The notes beneath the pieces were generated by a model. The model was not told the origin of the DNA. It searched no databases and saw only the letters and a list, made by a program, of their open reading frames with translations. A stretch of DNA of 64,000 bases from Helicobacter acinonychis. Lineage in GTDB: Bacteria; Campylobacterota; Campylobacteria; Campylobacterales; Helicobacteraceae. The position numbers and the translations under genes are program-made. The DNA lies in NCBI RefSeq assembly GCF_900461455.1, contig NZ_UGIA01000001.1, positions 186,001 through 250,000 of the forward strand, in the 5' to 3' direction. Below are positions 63,605-64,000 of this stretch, one piece after another. Within the stretch, counting starts at the first letter, position 1. Every line of letters starts with the position of its first letter.

Positions 63605-64000
63605 ATGAAAAAGACTTTCTTACTCTCTCTTCATCGCTCTTAAACGCTGAAGGCAACGGCTTTTTGTAAGCGCAAGCTATCAAATCGGTGGGGCCACGCA
63701 AAGCGTTAAAAGCACCGGTGGGTTACAAAAACCCTCTGACGCTTATGGAAATTTAAACAACCTAGCTGCTCGGTTTCACCCTTAAACAACCTTATCAATC
63801 AGCCCAACAGCCCAAACGCCATCAATAAGTGCAAGGGGCAATTTAGGCTCAAGCGCTAGGAGTTTGCCAGATGAAAAAACCAATTCTCTTGCATATCAAG
63901 CGGCGCTTTTAGCGCTCCATGCAGCGGTGGGGTTGTGGAATGGGATAGGCTATGCGGTAATGTGCAGAAAGGGGAATGGTAGTGGGTCTAGTAACATGAA
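63605..64000 (+). pseudogene. Start of a broken bab-like Hop gene
   Basis: ATG 63605 begins a Hop signal peptide (MKKTFLLSL...) that falls out of frame at a short CT tract and stops. In other frames the BabA/BabB-type N-terminus continues: NAEGNGF, then SASYQIGGATQSVKSTGGLQ, and later AYQAALLALHAAVGLWNGIG. A missing T near 63665, a stop at about 63785 and other shifts make it inactive. It runs out of the window. The position after the fMet tRNA matches the HP0896 (babB) locus. Confidence 0.75.

Overview
This window comes from Helicobacter pylori or a very close relative such as H. acinonychis. The evidence is low GC, the Hop outer-membrane family (HopL, HopI, AlpA, AlpB and a broken Bab-like gene), FldA beside FqrB, HypBCD, and conserved gene blocks. 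From memory, these blocks follow the H. pylori 26695 series HP1165-HP1147, HP0941-HP0946, HP0940-HP0939 and HP0913-HP0896. The blocks abut in a different order from 26695, so the chromosome is rearranged. I could not run database searches; all family calls are from reading the proteins.

Region 1 (1-13.1 kb) is a mosaic of decayed mobile DNA. It opens with the 3' half of a tRNA-Leu that looks like an attachment-site scar. A broken helicase/primase-like gene, an AT-rich stretch, an excisionase-like HTH protein, two mini-ORFs and broken DUF932, Gp157-like and Rad52-like genes follow. Next come an intact 4-oxalocrotonate tautomerase (HP0924-like), an intact 1648-codon single-chain restriction-modification enzyme of type ISP architecture, a broken tyrosine integrase, and a 5'-truncated MFS transporter (HP1165-like) at the junction with the chromosome.

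Region 2 (13.2-36.2 kb) is core chromosome: fqrB, ccoS, a DedA-family gene, fldA, ybeY, fic, proC, hopL, hopI, murG, fliW, valS, then the ffh-rpsP-khpA-rimM-trmD-rplS translation run. The opposing ridA-dadA-alanine symporter-alr cluster serves D-/L-alanine use and cell-wall D-alanine supply.

Region 3 (36.3-48.1 kb) has four tRNAs (Gly, Leu, Cys, Ser), a tiny lipoprotein ORF, an NhaC-type antiporter, an unknown secreted protein, an amino-acid ABC transporter pair, a 3'-truncated duplicate of alpA, a FecA-type TonB receptor, and complete alpB and alpA.

Region 4 (48.1-64 kb) starts with a 1-kb intergenic region. It holds two related tiny hydrophobic-peptide ORFs with structured leaders, which resemble a type I toxin-antitoxin locus and are my main candidate for an undescribed system. 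Then come a UvrD-like helicase, a restriction-modification pair, flgE-flgD-fliK, an intact pta-ackA pair, hypBCD, an HP0897-like gene, tRNA-Gln, initiator tRNA, and the start of a broken bab-like gene.

A dispersed repeat of about 160-200 bp occurs at seven near-complete and two partial sites in intergenic DNA from 13 to 64 kb. It carries a G-rich/C-rich arm pair, a small hairpin that changes on both arms between subtypes, and a terminal terminator-like hairpin.
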